DNA of 43,577 nucleotides from an uncultured Collinsella sp. (GTDB lineage Bacteria > Actinomycetota > Coriobacteriia > Coriobacteriales > Coriobacteriaceae): positions 1 through 43,577 of the forward strand of contig CABUWV010000017.1 of NCBI GenBank assembly GCA_902495355.1, read 5' to 3'. A program made the position numbers and the translations under genes. Of this stretch, positions 14,797 to 22,707 are shown piece after piece (positions within the stretch are counted from its first letter, which is position 1; each line of letters opens with the position of its first letter). A model generated the notes under the pieces. That model worked only from the letters and a program-made list of their open reading frames with translations, ran no database searches and had not been told where the DNA came from.

Positions 14797-14855
14797 TGCT
14801 CACAGGGCTCGATGCATGTTGAAAAGTTGTGATCAAACTCAAAGTGAGAATCGAT

Positions 14856-16382
14856 TTAGTCTGCTCGATAGTGCGATCCGAGACTTTCGGTTCGCTTGCG
14901 CATGGCTTTGACCATTTCCTGTGCTAGTTGAATTTGCGATTGCAGACGGGCAAGGGCTGCGATCTCACTGTCCTGCGCTTTCTGTGTGCTCAAGGTCGTT
15001 GCCTCCGTCTTCAAGCCCTCAAGCTCGTGTAGTGCCTCGGATAGGTCCGTCTCGGTGCGGTTGATCATGCAATAGGTGCTCATCGTGTGCTTAAGGCTGT
15101 GTGTCAGGCGTTCGGCATCTGCTGTAGCTGTGCCATGCTGGGGGAGGGCGATATCCGCCTTCAGGGCTGTCTCAGGCTCTTTCTGCGCTGCAAGGGCTGC
15201 CGATGCGCCCGCGATGCGTCCGAACACGATGCCGTTGGCGCTTGACAAGCCACCAATGCGGTCGGCGCCGTGCATGCCGCCTGTTGCCTCGCCACAGGCG
15301 TAGAGGCCCTCAACGCCCGTGTACGCGGTCTTGTCGATCCTGATGCCGCCGTTGGCGGCGTGGGCATACATCGCCACGCGCATCTCGTCGGTCGGCGCAA
15401 TGCCGTGCTCGTCTTGTAGCCAGGTGGCAAAAGTCTGCACAAACTCTGGGACATCCTCGCGAGGGAAGTCGTAGTGGAGCGCTAGGCCTTCGGCACCCGC
15501 TTGATCGATGGCAAGATCGATGGCGCGGGAAGCCAGGCGCGATGTGAAGGGACCATATCCAGAGCGCTGCTCGAGCAGGTCGTCCAGCTTGTCGTCGGTA
15601 ATATCTACCGGCTGGTCTACATGTACGTAGCGCCAGGTTTTCTCGTTGAAGACCAGGTTGCGCTTGGGCTCGATGAAGCCGGGCATCATCTGCATGAACT
15701 CTATATTAGTAAGCGATGCGCCGTGCGCCAGTGCGATGGCCTGTGATGAGCTGAGCACGTCGGCCGAAGTAAGGCTTCGCTCGAACAGGCCACCCGTGCC
15801 ACCGGCTGCGATGATCGTGGCTTTGGTAGCAAAGGGCACGATTCGATCTTCGGTGAGGTTGTAGAGCACGGTTCCGGTGATTCTGCCGTTCGTGTCCTCA
15901 ACAAGGTCGATAAGCTCATGGCGGGGGAGCAGGCGAATGCCGAGCGACTCGATCCGGGTCGTCAGAGCGTCCTCAAGGGGCTTGCGGGTGAGGCCGCGCC
16001 ACATGCGCGTTTTGTGGTCAAAGCAGGGGATAAACTGCTTTTGCTGAGCGCTCTCAGCGTTTTGCGGACGCTTGAGCTCAACGCCCAGGTCTTGCTCGAG
16101 CCATTCAATTGCCTGGGGAATGCCGTGGACAAACGTCTGGACAAGCTCGGGGTCGGCGACACCGCCGCCGACGGTCTGGATGGTGTCGATGAGGTCTTGT
16201 TCGTCGTCTTCGTTAACGGGTCCGATAAGCCCTAGGCCCCAGGTTCCGGGGAAGAAGCTCGATCCACTCATGGTCTTGCCGGCGCTTGCCACAGTGACGG
16301 TTGCACCCGTGCGTGCCGCTTCGATGGCGGCACAAAGGCCTGCAATGCCAGATCCAATTACCAGTACATCAGTCGATTCCAT
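14856..16382 (-). CDS. FAD-binding oxidoreductase of the L-aspartate oxidase/fumarate reductase flavoprotein family
   Basis: 508 aa from ATG at 16382, preceded by GAGAAAGGAATCCG. The N-terminal dinucleotide-binding motif GSGIAG is at residues 10-15 (DVLVIGSGIAGLCAAIEAA). The C-terminal FAD-contact block reads GLYACGEATGGMHGADRIGG, closely matching the GLYAxGE...HGANRL block of NadB and FrdA/SdhA. The segment before it is YAHAANGGIRID, where NadB and fumarate reductases usually have HYxMGG, so the substrate-site histidine context differs. No nadA or nadC is adjacent and no twin-arginine signal is present. It could be a true L-aspartate oxidase, but a soluble dehydrogenase or reductase of another dicarboxylate is as likely. 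It is a single-gene unit. Confidence 0.85.
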   Translation of the reverse strand: MESTDVLVIGSGIAGLCAAIEAARTGATVTVASAGKTMSGSSFFPGTWGLGLIGPVNEDDEQDLIDTIQTVGGGVADPELVQTFVHGIPQAIEWLEQDLGVELKRPQNAESAQQKQFIPCFDHKTRMWRGLTRKPLEDALTTRIESLGIRLLPRHELIDLVEDTNGRITGTVLYNLTEDRIVPFATKATIIAAGGTGGLFERSLTSADVLSSSQAIALAHGASLTNIEFMQMMPGFIEPKRNLVFNEKTWRYVHVDQPVDITDDKLDDLLEQRSGYGPFTSRLASRAIDLAIDQAGAEGLALHYDFPREDVPEFVQTFATWLQDEHGIAPTDEMRVAMYAHAANGGIRIDKTAYTGVEGLYACGEATGGMHGADRIGGLSSANGIVFGRIAGASAALAAQKEPETALKADIALPQHGTATADAERLTHSLKHTMSTYCMINRTETDLSEALHELEGLKTEATTLSTQKAQDSEIAALARLQSQIQLAQEMVKAMRKRTESLGSHYRAD

Positions 16383-16569
16383 CGGATTCCTTTCTCGTCC
16401 GGCGCATTGTCGCACGGGTGATCGGCAATGGGGCCGCAAAGACCCGGCAAATCGGTAAAGGGCAAATATGGCAGGTGGGCGTCATGGACGCTCTGACGCT
16501 CCATCTCATCACATCTTGTATTTCGCCCCAACTGATATATCGGCATTAGCTACCCTGCGACAGCGCAAA

Positions 16570-16605
16570 CAAAAAGAGCCGCTACCCGGGTGGGTAGCGG
16601 CTCCA
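16570..16605 (-). terminator. Intrinsic terminator of the GGGtGRT/NifU-like operon
   Basis: A 12-bp perfect stem (GAGCCGCTACCC 16576-16587 with 16592-16603) has a GGGT loop, followed on the minus strand by a T-run (AAAAA at 16571-16575 on the plus strand). Confidence 0.9.
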
Positions 16606-16638
16606 AAGCTCAACTATATGAGCATCGCGCGGGCGCGA

Positions 16639-17643
16639 TTAGGCCTTGAGGGCCTCCTCGACGGCGACAGCGCAGGCGACGGTGGCACCGACCATGGGGT
16701 TGTTGCCCATGCCGATGAGACCCATCATGTCAACGTGCGCAGGCACGGAGGAAGAACCGGCGAACTGGGCGTCGGAGTGCATGCGGCCCATGGTGTCGGT
16801 CATGCCGTAAGAGGCAGGGCCGGCGCCCATGTTGTCCGGGTGCAGGGTACGGCCAGTGCCGCCACCAGAAGCGACGGAGAAGTACTTCTTGCCAGCCTCG
16901 AGGCGCTCCTTCTTGTAGGTGCCAGCGACGGGGTGCTGGAAGCGCGTGGGGTTGGTGGAGTTACCGGTGATCGAGATGTCGACGTTCTCGTGCCACATGA
17001 TGGCAACGCCCTCGCGGACGTCGTCGGCGCCGTAGCAGTTGACGGCGGCGCGGGGACCATCGGAGTAGGGGATGGTCTCGACGACCTTGAGCTCGCCCGT
17101 GAAGTAGTCGAACTGGGTCTTCACGTAGGTGAAGCCGTTGATGCGGGCGATGATCTGAGCAGCGTCCTTGCCCAGACCGTTGAGGATGACGCGCAGCGGC
17201 TTCTTGCGAGCCTTGTTGGCGTTCAGAGCCAGGCCGATAGCACCCTCAGCGGCAGCGAAGGACTCGTGACCGGCCAGGAAGGCGAAGCACTCGGTGTCGT
17301 CGGAGAGCAGCATAGCGCCCAGGTTGCCGTGGCCCAGACCGACCTTGCGGTCCTCGGCGACGGAGCCGGGAACGGTGAAGGCCTGGATGCCCTCGCCGAT
17401 GATGGCGGCAGCCTCAGAAGCGGACTTGGCGCCACGCTTGACAGCGAGAGCGCAACCGAGGGTGTAGGCCCACTCGGCGTTCTGGAAGGCGATGGACTGG
17501 GTGTTGTTGACGATCTCACGCGGGTTGAAGCCCTTGTCGGTGCAGATCTGCAGAGCTTCCTCGAGGGAGGCGATGCCGTTGTCGGCGAGGCACTTGTTGA
17601 TCTTGTCAGCGCGGCGCTCGTAACCTTCGAACGTAACAGTCAT
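16639..17643 (-). CDS. GGGtGRT-family protein
   Basis: 334 aa from ATG at 17643, preceded by AAAGGGAGGGAAATA. The family-defining motif GGGTGRT is at residues 260-266, followed by LHPDNMGAGPASYG. The protein is recognised from this motif and from its neighbour: proteins with this motif are known next to NifU-like scaffold genes in anaerobes. To my knowledge the biochemical role is not established. Other conserved-looking stretches are GHGNLGAMLLSDDTECFAFLAGHES (near 105-129; shown here in parts: GHGNLGAM, ECFAFLAGHES) and MGLIGMGNNPMVGATVA near the C-terminus. No membrane segment or signal peptide is seen. Codons are strongly biased to preferred forms (GAG, AAG, GGC, ATC), as in argS, which suggests high expression. 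It lies 18 nt after the NifU-like gene and shares its operon. Confidence 0.85.
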   Translation of the reverse strand: MTVTFEGYERRADKINKCLADNGIASLEEALQICTDKGFNPREIVNNTQSIAFQNAEWAYTLGCALAVKRGAKSASEAAAIIGEGIQAFTVPGSVAEDRKVGLGHGNLGAMLLSDDTECFAFLAGHESFAAAEGAIGLALNANKARKKPLRVILNGLGKDAAQIIARINGFTYVKTQFDYFTGELKVVETIPYSDGPRAAVNCYGADDVREGVAIMWHENVDISITGNSTNPTRFQHPVAGTYKKERLEAGKKYFSVASGGGTGRTLHPDNMGAGPASYGMTDTMGRMHSDAQFAGSSSVPAHVDMMGLIGMGNNPMVGATVACAVAVEEALKA

Positions 17644-17661
17644 AGTTATTTCCCTCCCTTT

Positions 17662-18396
17662 CTACTCGTGAACCGGGAACACGCTGGCGACGGAGTGAGT
17701 CTCCTCGTCGGTGCGCGGGTCGATGTACTTGGCAGCGTTCTCCCACTGACCATAGTGGCCCATAGCGCCAGCGATGGCCTCCTCGGGGGTCTTGCCGGCC
17801 TTGACGGCGTCGGTGAACTTGCCGAGGTTCAGGAACTCGAATGCGATGATCTCGTTCTTGTCGTTGAGAGCCATGCGGGTGACGTAGCCCTGAGCGAGCT
17901 CGAGGTAACGGGCGCCCTTGGCCTTGGTGCCGAACATGGTGCCGACCTGAGAGCGAAGGCCCTTGCCGAGGTCGTCGAGGGAGGCGCCCACGGGCAGGCC
18001 GCCCTCGGAGAACGCGGTCTGGCTGCGGCCGTAAACGATCTGCAGGAAGATCTCGCGCATAGCAACGTTGATGGCGTCGCAGACGAGGTCGGTGTTGAGG
18101 GCCTCGAGGATGGTCTTACCGGGAAGGATCTCGGAAGCCATGGCGGCAGAGTGGGTCATACCCGAGCAGCCGATGGTCTCAACGAGGGCCTCCTCGATGA
18201 TGCCGTCCTTGACGTTCAGCGTGAGCTTGCAGGCGCCCTGCTGAGGTGCGCACCAACCCACACCGTGCGTAAGACCGGAGATGTCGGAAATCTCCTTAGC
18301 CTGGACCCACTTGCCCTCCTCGGGGATGGGTGCGGGGCCGTGGTATGCACCCTTGGCAACGGGGCACATGTTCTCCACTTCCTGTGAGTACTGCAT
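17662..18396 (-). CDS. NifU/IscU-like iron-sulfur scaffold protein
   Basis: 244 aa from ATG at 18396, preceded by AGAGAGGAGAGG. A longer frame to 18480 lacks a ribosome-binding site. The core resembles the IscU/NifU N-terminal scaffold: VKDGIIEEALVETIGCSGMTHSAAMASEIL (parts: GIIEEA, IGCSGMTHSAA) is the counterpart of the GCGAAIASS-type cluster loop. Cysteines are at 11, 49, 56, 77 and 106; the third ligand of classical IscU has no equivalent at the usual spacing unless Cys106 takes it. About 120 C-terminal residues (from ASLDDLGKGL on) extend beyond the usual scaffold. The gene heads an operon with the GGGtGRT gene and is also strongly codon-biased. Cluster assembly or storage is inferred from the fold only. 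Confidence 0.85.
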   Translation of the reverse strand: MQYSQEVENMCPVAKGAYHGPAPIPEEGKWVQAKEISDISGLTHGVGWCAPQQGACKLTLNVKDGIIEEALVETIGCSGMTHSAAMASEILPGKTILEALNTDLVCDAINVAMREIFLQIVYGRSQTAFSEGGLPVGASLDDLGKGLRSQVGTMFGTKAKGARYLELAQGYVTRMALNDKNEIIAFEFLNLGKFTDAVKAGKTPEEAIAGAMGHYGQWENAAKYIDPRTDEETHSVASVFPVHE

Positions 18397-18799
18397 GCCT
18401 CTCCTCTCTATCGTGTTGGCGTCCCGTCTGGGGGCCGTGGCTGGCGATTGCCGGGCGACCCTTTGAAAGGGACATGACATGCAGCCCCTATAATACCGCG
18501 AAATGCACGGAATATTCGGCGAACGGCTCAGTTTTCGTAGCGAGAAGTCCGGAAGTTTTAATTGAAACGGTTTAACTCTATGTTCTGTGGTCGCGAACTT
18601 CCGTAGAGGGGGTCCGTCTTGGGCAAGCTTTTGGGCAGCTCTTGTATGCGTTGCAGGGGTTGACCTGTTGCAACGGTGCCGCTCGCCGCCTGTTTACTGC
18701 CTTTGGCCGCGTGAGCGAATTGTTTTGCGTGAATGTTTTGATGGCACGCTTCAATCGTGCTGTATTGGATGGCAAGCAGATCCCGGCGAAGGGAGCGCC
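18397..18799. other. Divergent control region, NifU-like gene to transposase gene
   Basis: 403 nt. TATTAT on the minus strand (near 18495-18490) is a good -10 box for the NifU-like operon, giving a leader of about 85 nt; the -35 box is not clear. An 8-bp inverted repeat (CGGAAGTT 18550-18557 / AACTTCCG 18596-18603) lies upstream of the transposase gene. No RNA family was recognised. Confidence 0.45.
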
Positions 18800-19609
18800 A
18801 TGCAGCGCGTTTGGAGAACGGTTACCGGCTTTTACCATGTCTGTGCCCGCGGTACGGGCAAGCAGCTCATCTTTGAGGGCGATGAAGACCGGTGGGAGTT
18901 CTTGGAGCTGATGCGTGAGTGCTGCCGCAAGGCGGGCGTGACGGTTATCGCCTGGTGCCTTATGGGCAATCACGTGCGTCTGGTGCTTGCAGATTACGAG
19001 GACGCGATGAGCGCGGCGATGCACCGGCTGCTTTTGACGTACGCGCGGCGGTTCAATAAACGCACGGGGCGCACAGGGCATCTGTTCCAGAACCGTTTTG
19101 ACCGGCGCTCGCTCGATACCGACTGGCAGGTGATGGAGGCTATTCGCTCCGTTCACGCCGATCCGCAGGAGGCGGGCATCAGTCTCATTGAGCGTTATCC
19201 CTGGAGCAGCTTTCCGGAGCATTTGTGCGCTTACGACGGTGACGCGGCCGATGTCGCGAGGGGATTTTCTGATCCTTCTTGCGTGCTTGAGCTTTTTGGT
19301 TCTGCCGAGGGCTTTATTGCCTATTCGCTTTCGACACCCGACGGTAGCGAGCCGGCGCTGTGCGATATGAAAGAGACGGAGTGGGAACGCCACGCCTTTG
19401 CCAACAAGTTGGCGAAGCGCCTCGGGGTTCCGCTCAATGGGGTTAAAACTGCACCGCCGGCGCAGCGCGATACCGTTATTGTTGGATTGAACAATGCCGG
19501 CTTTACGGTGCGCCAGATTGAGCGGTATACCGGGATTGGCAAAAGTACCGTCTCTCGTATCGTGCGCGCTTATGCTCAGGTGGACGCGCAGGTCGAGGGA
19601 TCGAAATAA
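18800..19609 (+). CDS. REP-associated-type tyrosine transposase (Y1_Tnp, RAYT) with altered HUH motif
   Basis: 269 aa from ATG at 18800, preceded by AAGGGAG; the frame is open to 18587 but without a start signal or family similarity. The domain runs from VTGFYHVCARG (residues 8-18) through MGNHVRLVL (about 55-63) and LLLTYARRFNKRTGRTGHLFQNRF. RAYT proteins normally have a PNHVH motif whose two histidines bind the metal. Here the second is Arg, so single-strand cleavage may be impaired. The candidate catalytic tyrosine in LTYARRF is kept. The C-terminal 60 residues look like a helix-turn-helix (AGFTVRQIERYTGIGKSTVS), as in many RAYTs. It sits alone between two iron-sulfur operons. Whether it still moves REP sequences or now acts as a DNA-binding protein is open. 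Confidence 0.85.
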   Translation: MQRVWRTVTGFYHVCARGTGKQLIFEGDEDRWEFLELMRECCRKAGVTVIAWCLMGNHVRLVLADYEDAMSAAMHRLLLTYARRFNKRTGRTGHLFQNRFDRRSLDTDWQVMEAIRSVHADPQEAGISLIERYPWSSFPEHLCAYDGDAADVARGFSDPSCVLELFGSAEGFIAYSLSTPDGSEPALCDMKETEWERHAFANKLAKRLGVPLNGVKTAPPAQRDTVIVGLNNAGFTVRQIERYTGIGKSTVSRIVRAYAQVDAQVEGSK

Positions 19610-19611
19610 AG

Positions 19612-19660
19612 GCAGAAAAGAAAATGGCCGAACCGCTCTTAGTCAAGCGATTCGGCCAAC
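19612..19660. terminator. Terminator between transposase and suf operon
   Basis: TGGCCGAA (19625-19632) pairs with TTCGGCCA (19651-19658), with a further inner CGCT/AGCG pairing. The A-rich stretch at 19612-19624 gives a T-run on the minus strand, so it mainly serves the suf operon. Confidence 0.75.
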
Positions 19661-19686
19661 GAAATTCTTAAGATTTGAGATAAATA

Positions 19687-20121
19687 CTACTGATTATTTT
19701 GCCCCTCGAGCATGCCGTCGAGGGTGCGCCAGGCGAGCTCGGCGCACTTGACGCGGGCGGGCATGTGCGAGATGTCCTGGAGCTGGGCGGCTTCGTCCAA
19801 GTCTTCCAGGTCCTCTTCGGAGAGCTGCTCGCCACGGATCATGGCGAGGAAGAGCTCTGCCAGGCGGTGAGCTTCCTCGACGGTCTCGCCGGTGATGAGG
19901 TCGGCCATGATGTCGGCACTGGCCTGACTGATGGCGCAGCCGTGGCCGGTAAAGGAGGCCTCCTCGATCACGCCGTTCTCGACGCGCAGCTGCAAGGTGA
20001 GCTCGTCGCCGCAGCTGGGGTTGATGCCGTCGTGCTCGTGCGTGGGGGCATCCATCTCGTACTTGTAGTCGGGGTGCGAGTTGTGCTCCATAAACGTGGT
20101 GGAGGTGTACAGATTACCCAT
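19687..20121 (-). CDS. sufU: SufU iron-sulfur assembly protein
   Basis: 144 aa from ATG at 20121, which overlaps the sufS stop codon by 8 nt (ATGGGTAA), so translation is probably coupled. SufU receives sulfur from the SufS cysteine desulfurase in Gram-positive bacteria. The four zinc ligands known from Bacillus SufU have clear counterparts: Cys37 and Asp39 in NPSCGDE, Cys62 in GHGCAIS, and Cys126 in ARVKCAE. The Gram-positive insertion between the second and third cysteine (LAELFLAMIRGEQLSEED region) is present and separates it from IscU. The longer open frame to 20388 is antisense-like and rejected. Last gene of sufCBDSU. Confidence 0.95.
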   Translation of the reverse strand: MGNLYTSTTFMEHNSHPDYKYEMDAPTHEHDGINPSCGDELTLQLRVENGVIEEASFTGHGCAISQASADIMADLITGETVEEAHRLAELFLAMIRGEQLSEEDLEDLDEAAQLQDISHMPARVKCAELAWRTLDGMLEGQNNQ

Positions 20122-21439
20122 TGAACGTGCTCCAAACGTGATGCAGGCCGGCGATGAACTTATCGATGTCGGCCTTGTCGTTGTAGAAGGCCACGCTGGC
20201 GCGGCAGCAGGCGAGGTTCTCGACGCCCAGCCAGGTAAGCAGCGGCTGCGCGCAGTGGTGACCGGCGCGGATGCACACGCCGTCCATGTCCATGATGCTC
20301 GCGACGTCGTGCGGGTGGATACCCTTGACGTTAAAGCTGACGACGCCGTGATGGTTGTCCCAGTAGATGGAGCCGATGATCTGGACAAAGTCGAGCTGCA
20401 TGAGTTCGCCCATCAGGTAGTGGACGAGTGCCTGCTCGCGGGCCTGGATGTTCTCGTAACCCACGGTGTTGACCAGGTAGTCGAGTGCCGCACCCGTGGC
20501 GAAGATGCCGGCGGCGTCCTGCGTGCCGGCCTCGAACTTCTCGGGGACGGGCGCCCAGACGGCGTCCTGCTCGGTGACCGAATCGATCATTTCGCCGCCG
20601 GTGAGCATGGGCGGCATGGCGTTGAGCAGGTCCATCTTTCCCCACAGCACGCCGATGCCCATGGGGCCCATGGCCTTGTGCGCGCTAAAGGCAAAGAAGT
20701 CGGCGCCCAGGTCGGCCACATCGACCGGCATGTGCGGCAGCGACTGCGCACCGTCGACGACCAGGTAGCCGCCGTACTTGTGCACGAGCTTGCCGAGGTT
20801 CTTGACCGGGTTCTCGACGCCCAGCACGTTAGAGACCTGACCCACGGCCAGAATCTTGGTTTTGGGACCAACCTTGGCAAGAACCTCCTCGGTCGTGAGC
20901 TGGCCGGTCTTGGTGGGGTAGAGGTAGACGAGCTTGGCGCCGGTCTCGCGGCAGACCTGCTGCCACGGGATTAGGTTGGAGTGGTGCTCCATGATGGTAA
21001 TGACGACCTCGTCACCGGGCTCGAGCACCGTGGGCGCAAAGCTCTTGGCGACCAGGTTGAGCGACTCGCTGGTGTTGCGGGTGAAGACGACTTCGTTGGC
21101 CTGGGAGCCGCCGATGAGGTCGGCGATCTGCTGGCGGACCTTGGCGATGGCATCGGTGGCCTCGACGGACAACGAGTACAAGCCGCGCAGCGGGTTGGCG
21201 TTCATGCGCTGGTAGAAGTCGCGCTCGGCGTCGAGCACGCAAGCGGGGCGCTGCGCGGTGGCGGCGCTATCGAGGAAGGCGATCTCGGGGTGCTGCTGGA
21301 ACAGCGGGAACTGCGCCTTGTAGGGATTGGTCTCGATGTCGACGGTAGGCCAGCCGCGCGAAGCCTCGTCGCTGGCGTCGAGCTCCATGGGCTCGGGGGC
21401 AGTACAGGTGTCGCATTTAACGTGCTCGGTGTCGATCAT
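20114..21439 (-). CDS. sufS: Cysteine desulfurase SufS
   Basis: 441 aa from ATG at 21439. The enzyme takes sulfur from cysteine and passes it to SufU. It is a PLP protein with Lys255 in FSAHKAMGPMG as the Schiff-base lysine and Cys396 in IRAGHHCAQPLL as the persulfide cysteine; MEHHSNLIPW is also the standard SufS segment. Compared with typical SufS (about 406 aa) there is an N-terminal extension of about 40 residues containing Cys-Asp-Thr-Cys near residues 9-12. The start overlaps the sufD stop by 4 nt (ATGA), and the end overlaps sufU by 8 nt. Confidence 0.96.
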   Translation of the reverse strand: MIDTEHVKCDTCTAPEPMELDASDEASRGWPTVDIETNPYKAQFPLFQQHPEIAFLDSAATAQRPACVLDAERDFYQRMNANPLRGLYSLSVEATDAIAKVRQQIADLIGGSQANEVVFTRNTSESLNLVAKSFAPTVLEPGDEVVITIMEHHSNLIPWQQVCRETGAKLVYLYPTKTGQLTTEEVLAKVGPKTKILAVGQVSNVLGVENPVKNLGKLVHKYGGYLVVDGAQSLPHMPVDVADLGADFFAFSAHKAMGPMGIGVLWGKMDLLNAMPPMLTGGEMIDSVTEQDAVWAPVPEKFEAGTQDAAGIFATGAALDYLVNTVGYENIQAREQALVHYLMGELMQLDFVQIIGSIYWDNHHGVVSFNVKGIHPHDVASIMDMDGVCIRAGHHCAQPLLTWLGVENLACCRASVAFYNDKADIDKFIAGLHHVWSTFNG

Positions 21440-22707
21440 GCGAGCTCCTCTTCAAAGTTGTCGATCAGGTTGTTGCCCAGGCGGACGACGGCGGCGCGGG
21501 TGCGCTCGTCGGTGGCGGAAAGCGCGGCGTCCTCCAGCTTGGCGCGGATGAACAGGTCCTCGGCGGCGTTTTGGTCAAGGCCGCGGCAGGCGAGGTAGAA
21601 CAGCTGCTCGTCGCGGACGTGACCGATGGTGGCGCCGTGGTTGCCGGCGACGTCGTCCTCGTCGCAGAGAATGACGGGAATGGTCTTGTTGACGACGCCC
21701 TTGTTGGCCAAAAGCACCGTCTCGCGCTCGGTGCCGGTTGCACCATTGCAGCCGTGCACGAGGTCGATGGTGCCACGGTAGACCTTCTTGGACGTGCCGG
21801 TCAGCACGCCGTTGGCGTCGATCTCGCACTCGGTCTTGCGACCGCGGTGGCGCAGCTCGTAGTTAAAGTCGCGCACCTGCTCGCGGGCGCCAAGGTAGTC
21901 AGTATCGATGGTGACCTTGGCGGTATCGCCCAGCAGGTCGCCGGCAAGGCCGGTGGCGCTGGCGCCGGCACCCAGGACGGTGTGTTGCACGTTGACGCGC
22001 GCGCCCTCGTCCAGGAACAGGCCGGTGTCGTCGAGTGCGATCCAGCTATCGTCGAGCGTCTGCGTGCAGGCCACGTTGACGGTGGCGTACTCGTGGGCGC
22101 ACACGCGCAGCACGGATCCCACGACGCCCTCGCCGGCAACGGGGGAGTCCAGGGCGATCTGCAGGTCGAGCGTCGACTGGGGACGGACGACGACGTCGAT
22201 GGCGGCGATGGCCGCGGCAGCATCGACACCGCTCACACGCACGGTAACCGTGGCGTGCTTGTATGCGGGCACATCGATGACGACGCGCTTGGTGGCGTGG
22301 TCGGCCAGGTAGGTGTAGGCAGCCTCACCCATGCCAGTCTCGAAGGCCTCAGCGGGGGAGAGCTCCTCCTCCAGCTTAATGGCACCGGCCTGGTAGACGG
22401 AGGTGGCGGGCACGTCGAGCTCGGTCTCGGGCGTGATGCGGGCGCGGTCGGCGGCATCGCCGGGCGCGGAGGCGCGGCGCTCGGGGAAGCGCTCGGCCAT
22501 GGCGTCCATGGCGGCGTCGAACGCGTCTGCCACGCCAGCAAACTGCTCGTCCAAGCCCTCAACCTTAACGGCCTCGGCGGGAGCGGCAGCAAGCTCGTCA
22601 GAGAGCTCGAGCTTGGTCTGATTCATCTTCAGCCAGCCCCATGTGGCAGCCGGCATCGCATTGACCTGCTCAAGGGTGGTGGCAGCGGTGTTCGTGGTCT
22701 GATTCAT
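21436..22707 (-). CDS. sufD: SufD-like component of the SufBCD scaffold
   Basis: 423 aa from ATG at 22707, sharing one base with the sufB stop codon. The beta-helix core ends in the typical SufB/SufD C-terminal block: DEDDVAGNHGATIGHVRDEQLFYLACRG (parts: AGNHGATIGHV, LFYLACRGL), with the conserved His in NHGATIG. The N-terminal 140 residues are divergent and Ala-rich, as is usual for SufD. SufD pairs with SufB and the SufC ATPase to build clusters. It overlaps sufS by 4 nt. Assigned SufD rather than a second SufB because of the poor N-terminal conservation and its position after sufB. Confidence 0.93.
   Translation of the reverse strand: MNQTTNTAATTLEQVNAMPAATWGWLKMNQTKLELSDELAAAPAEAVKVEGLDEQFAGVADAFDAAMDAMAERFPERRASAPGDAADRARITPETELDVPATSVYQAGAIKLEEELSPAEAFETGMGEAAYTYLADHATKRVVIDVPAYKHATVTVRVSGVDAAAAIAAIDVVVRPQSTLDLQIALDSPVAGEGVVGSVLRVCAHEYATVNVACTQTLDDSWIALDDTGLFLDEGARVNVQHTVLGAGASATGLAGDLLGDTAKVTIDTDYLGAREQVRDFNYELRHRGRKTECEIDANGVLTGTSKKVYRGTIDLVHGCNGATGTERETVLLANKGVVNKTIPVILCDEDDVAGNHGATIGHVRDEQLFYLACRGLDQNAAEDLFIRAKLEDAALSATDERTRAAVVRLGNNLIDNFEEELA

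Larger units (their letters stand above)
14463..14855. other. Gene-free region after the tRNA cluster
   Basis: 393 nt with no credible gene. It holds the second half of the tandem duplication, two terminators, three perfect small hairpins in a row, AAATGC/GCATTT (14549-14564), GGCGC/GCGCC (14582-14594) and GCCTGC/GCAGGC (14604-14618), and a longer imperfect inverted repeat at 14737-14796. An open frame on the minus strand through this region is made of tRNA-derived sequence and is not a gene. Confidence 0.6.

Noticed and set aside
14393..14842. 149-codon minus-strand frame over the tRNA-Lys gene and repeats
   Set aside because: Its sequence is tRNA and duplicated tRNA-flank DNA (STPCEVNKK and STPCKVNKK repeats), with no start signal.
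14168..14855. tRNA cluster as an occupied integrative-element site
   Set aside because: No integrase, excisionase or phage gene is near and the repeated tRNA end is only 177 nt away, so no element is present now; kept only as a possible scar.
14856..16382. Firm call of L-aspartate oxidase (nadB)
   Set aside because: No NAD synthesis genes are adjacent and the HYxMGG block is altered; only the wider flavoprotein family is supported.
16468..18387. 639-codon plus-strand frame across the GGGtGRT and NifU-like genes
   Set aside because: It runs opposite two recognisable genes and through their terminator; Val/Asp/Gly/Leu-rich shadow sequence.
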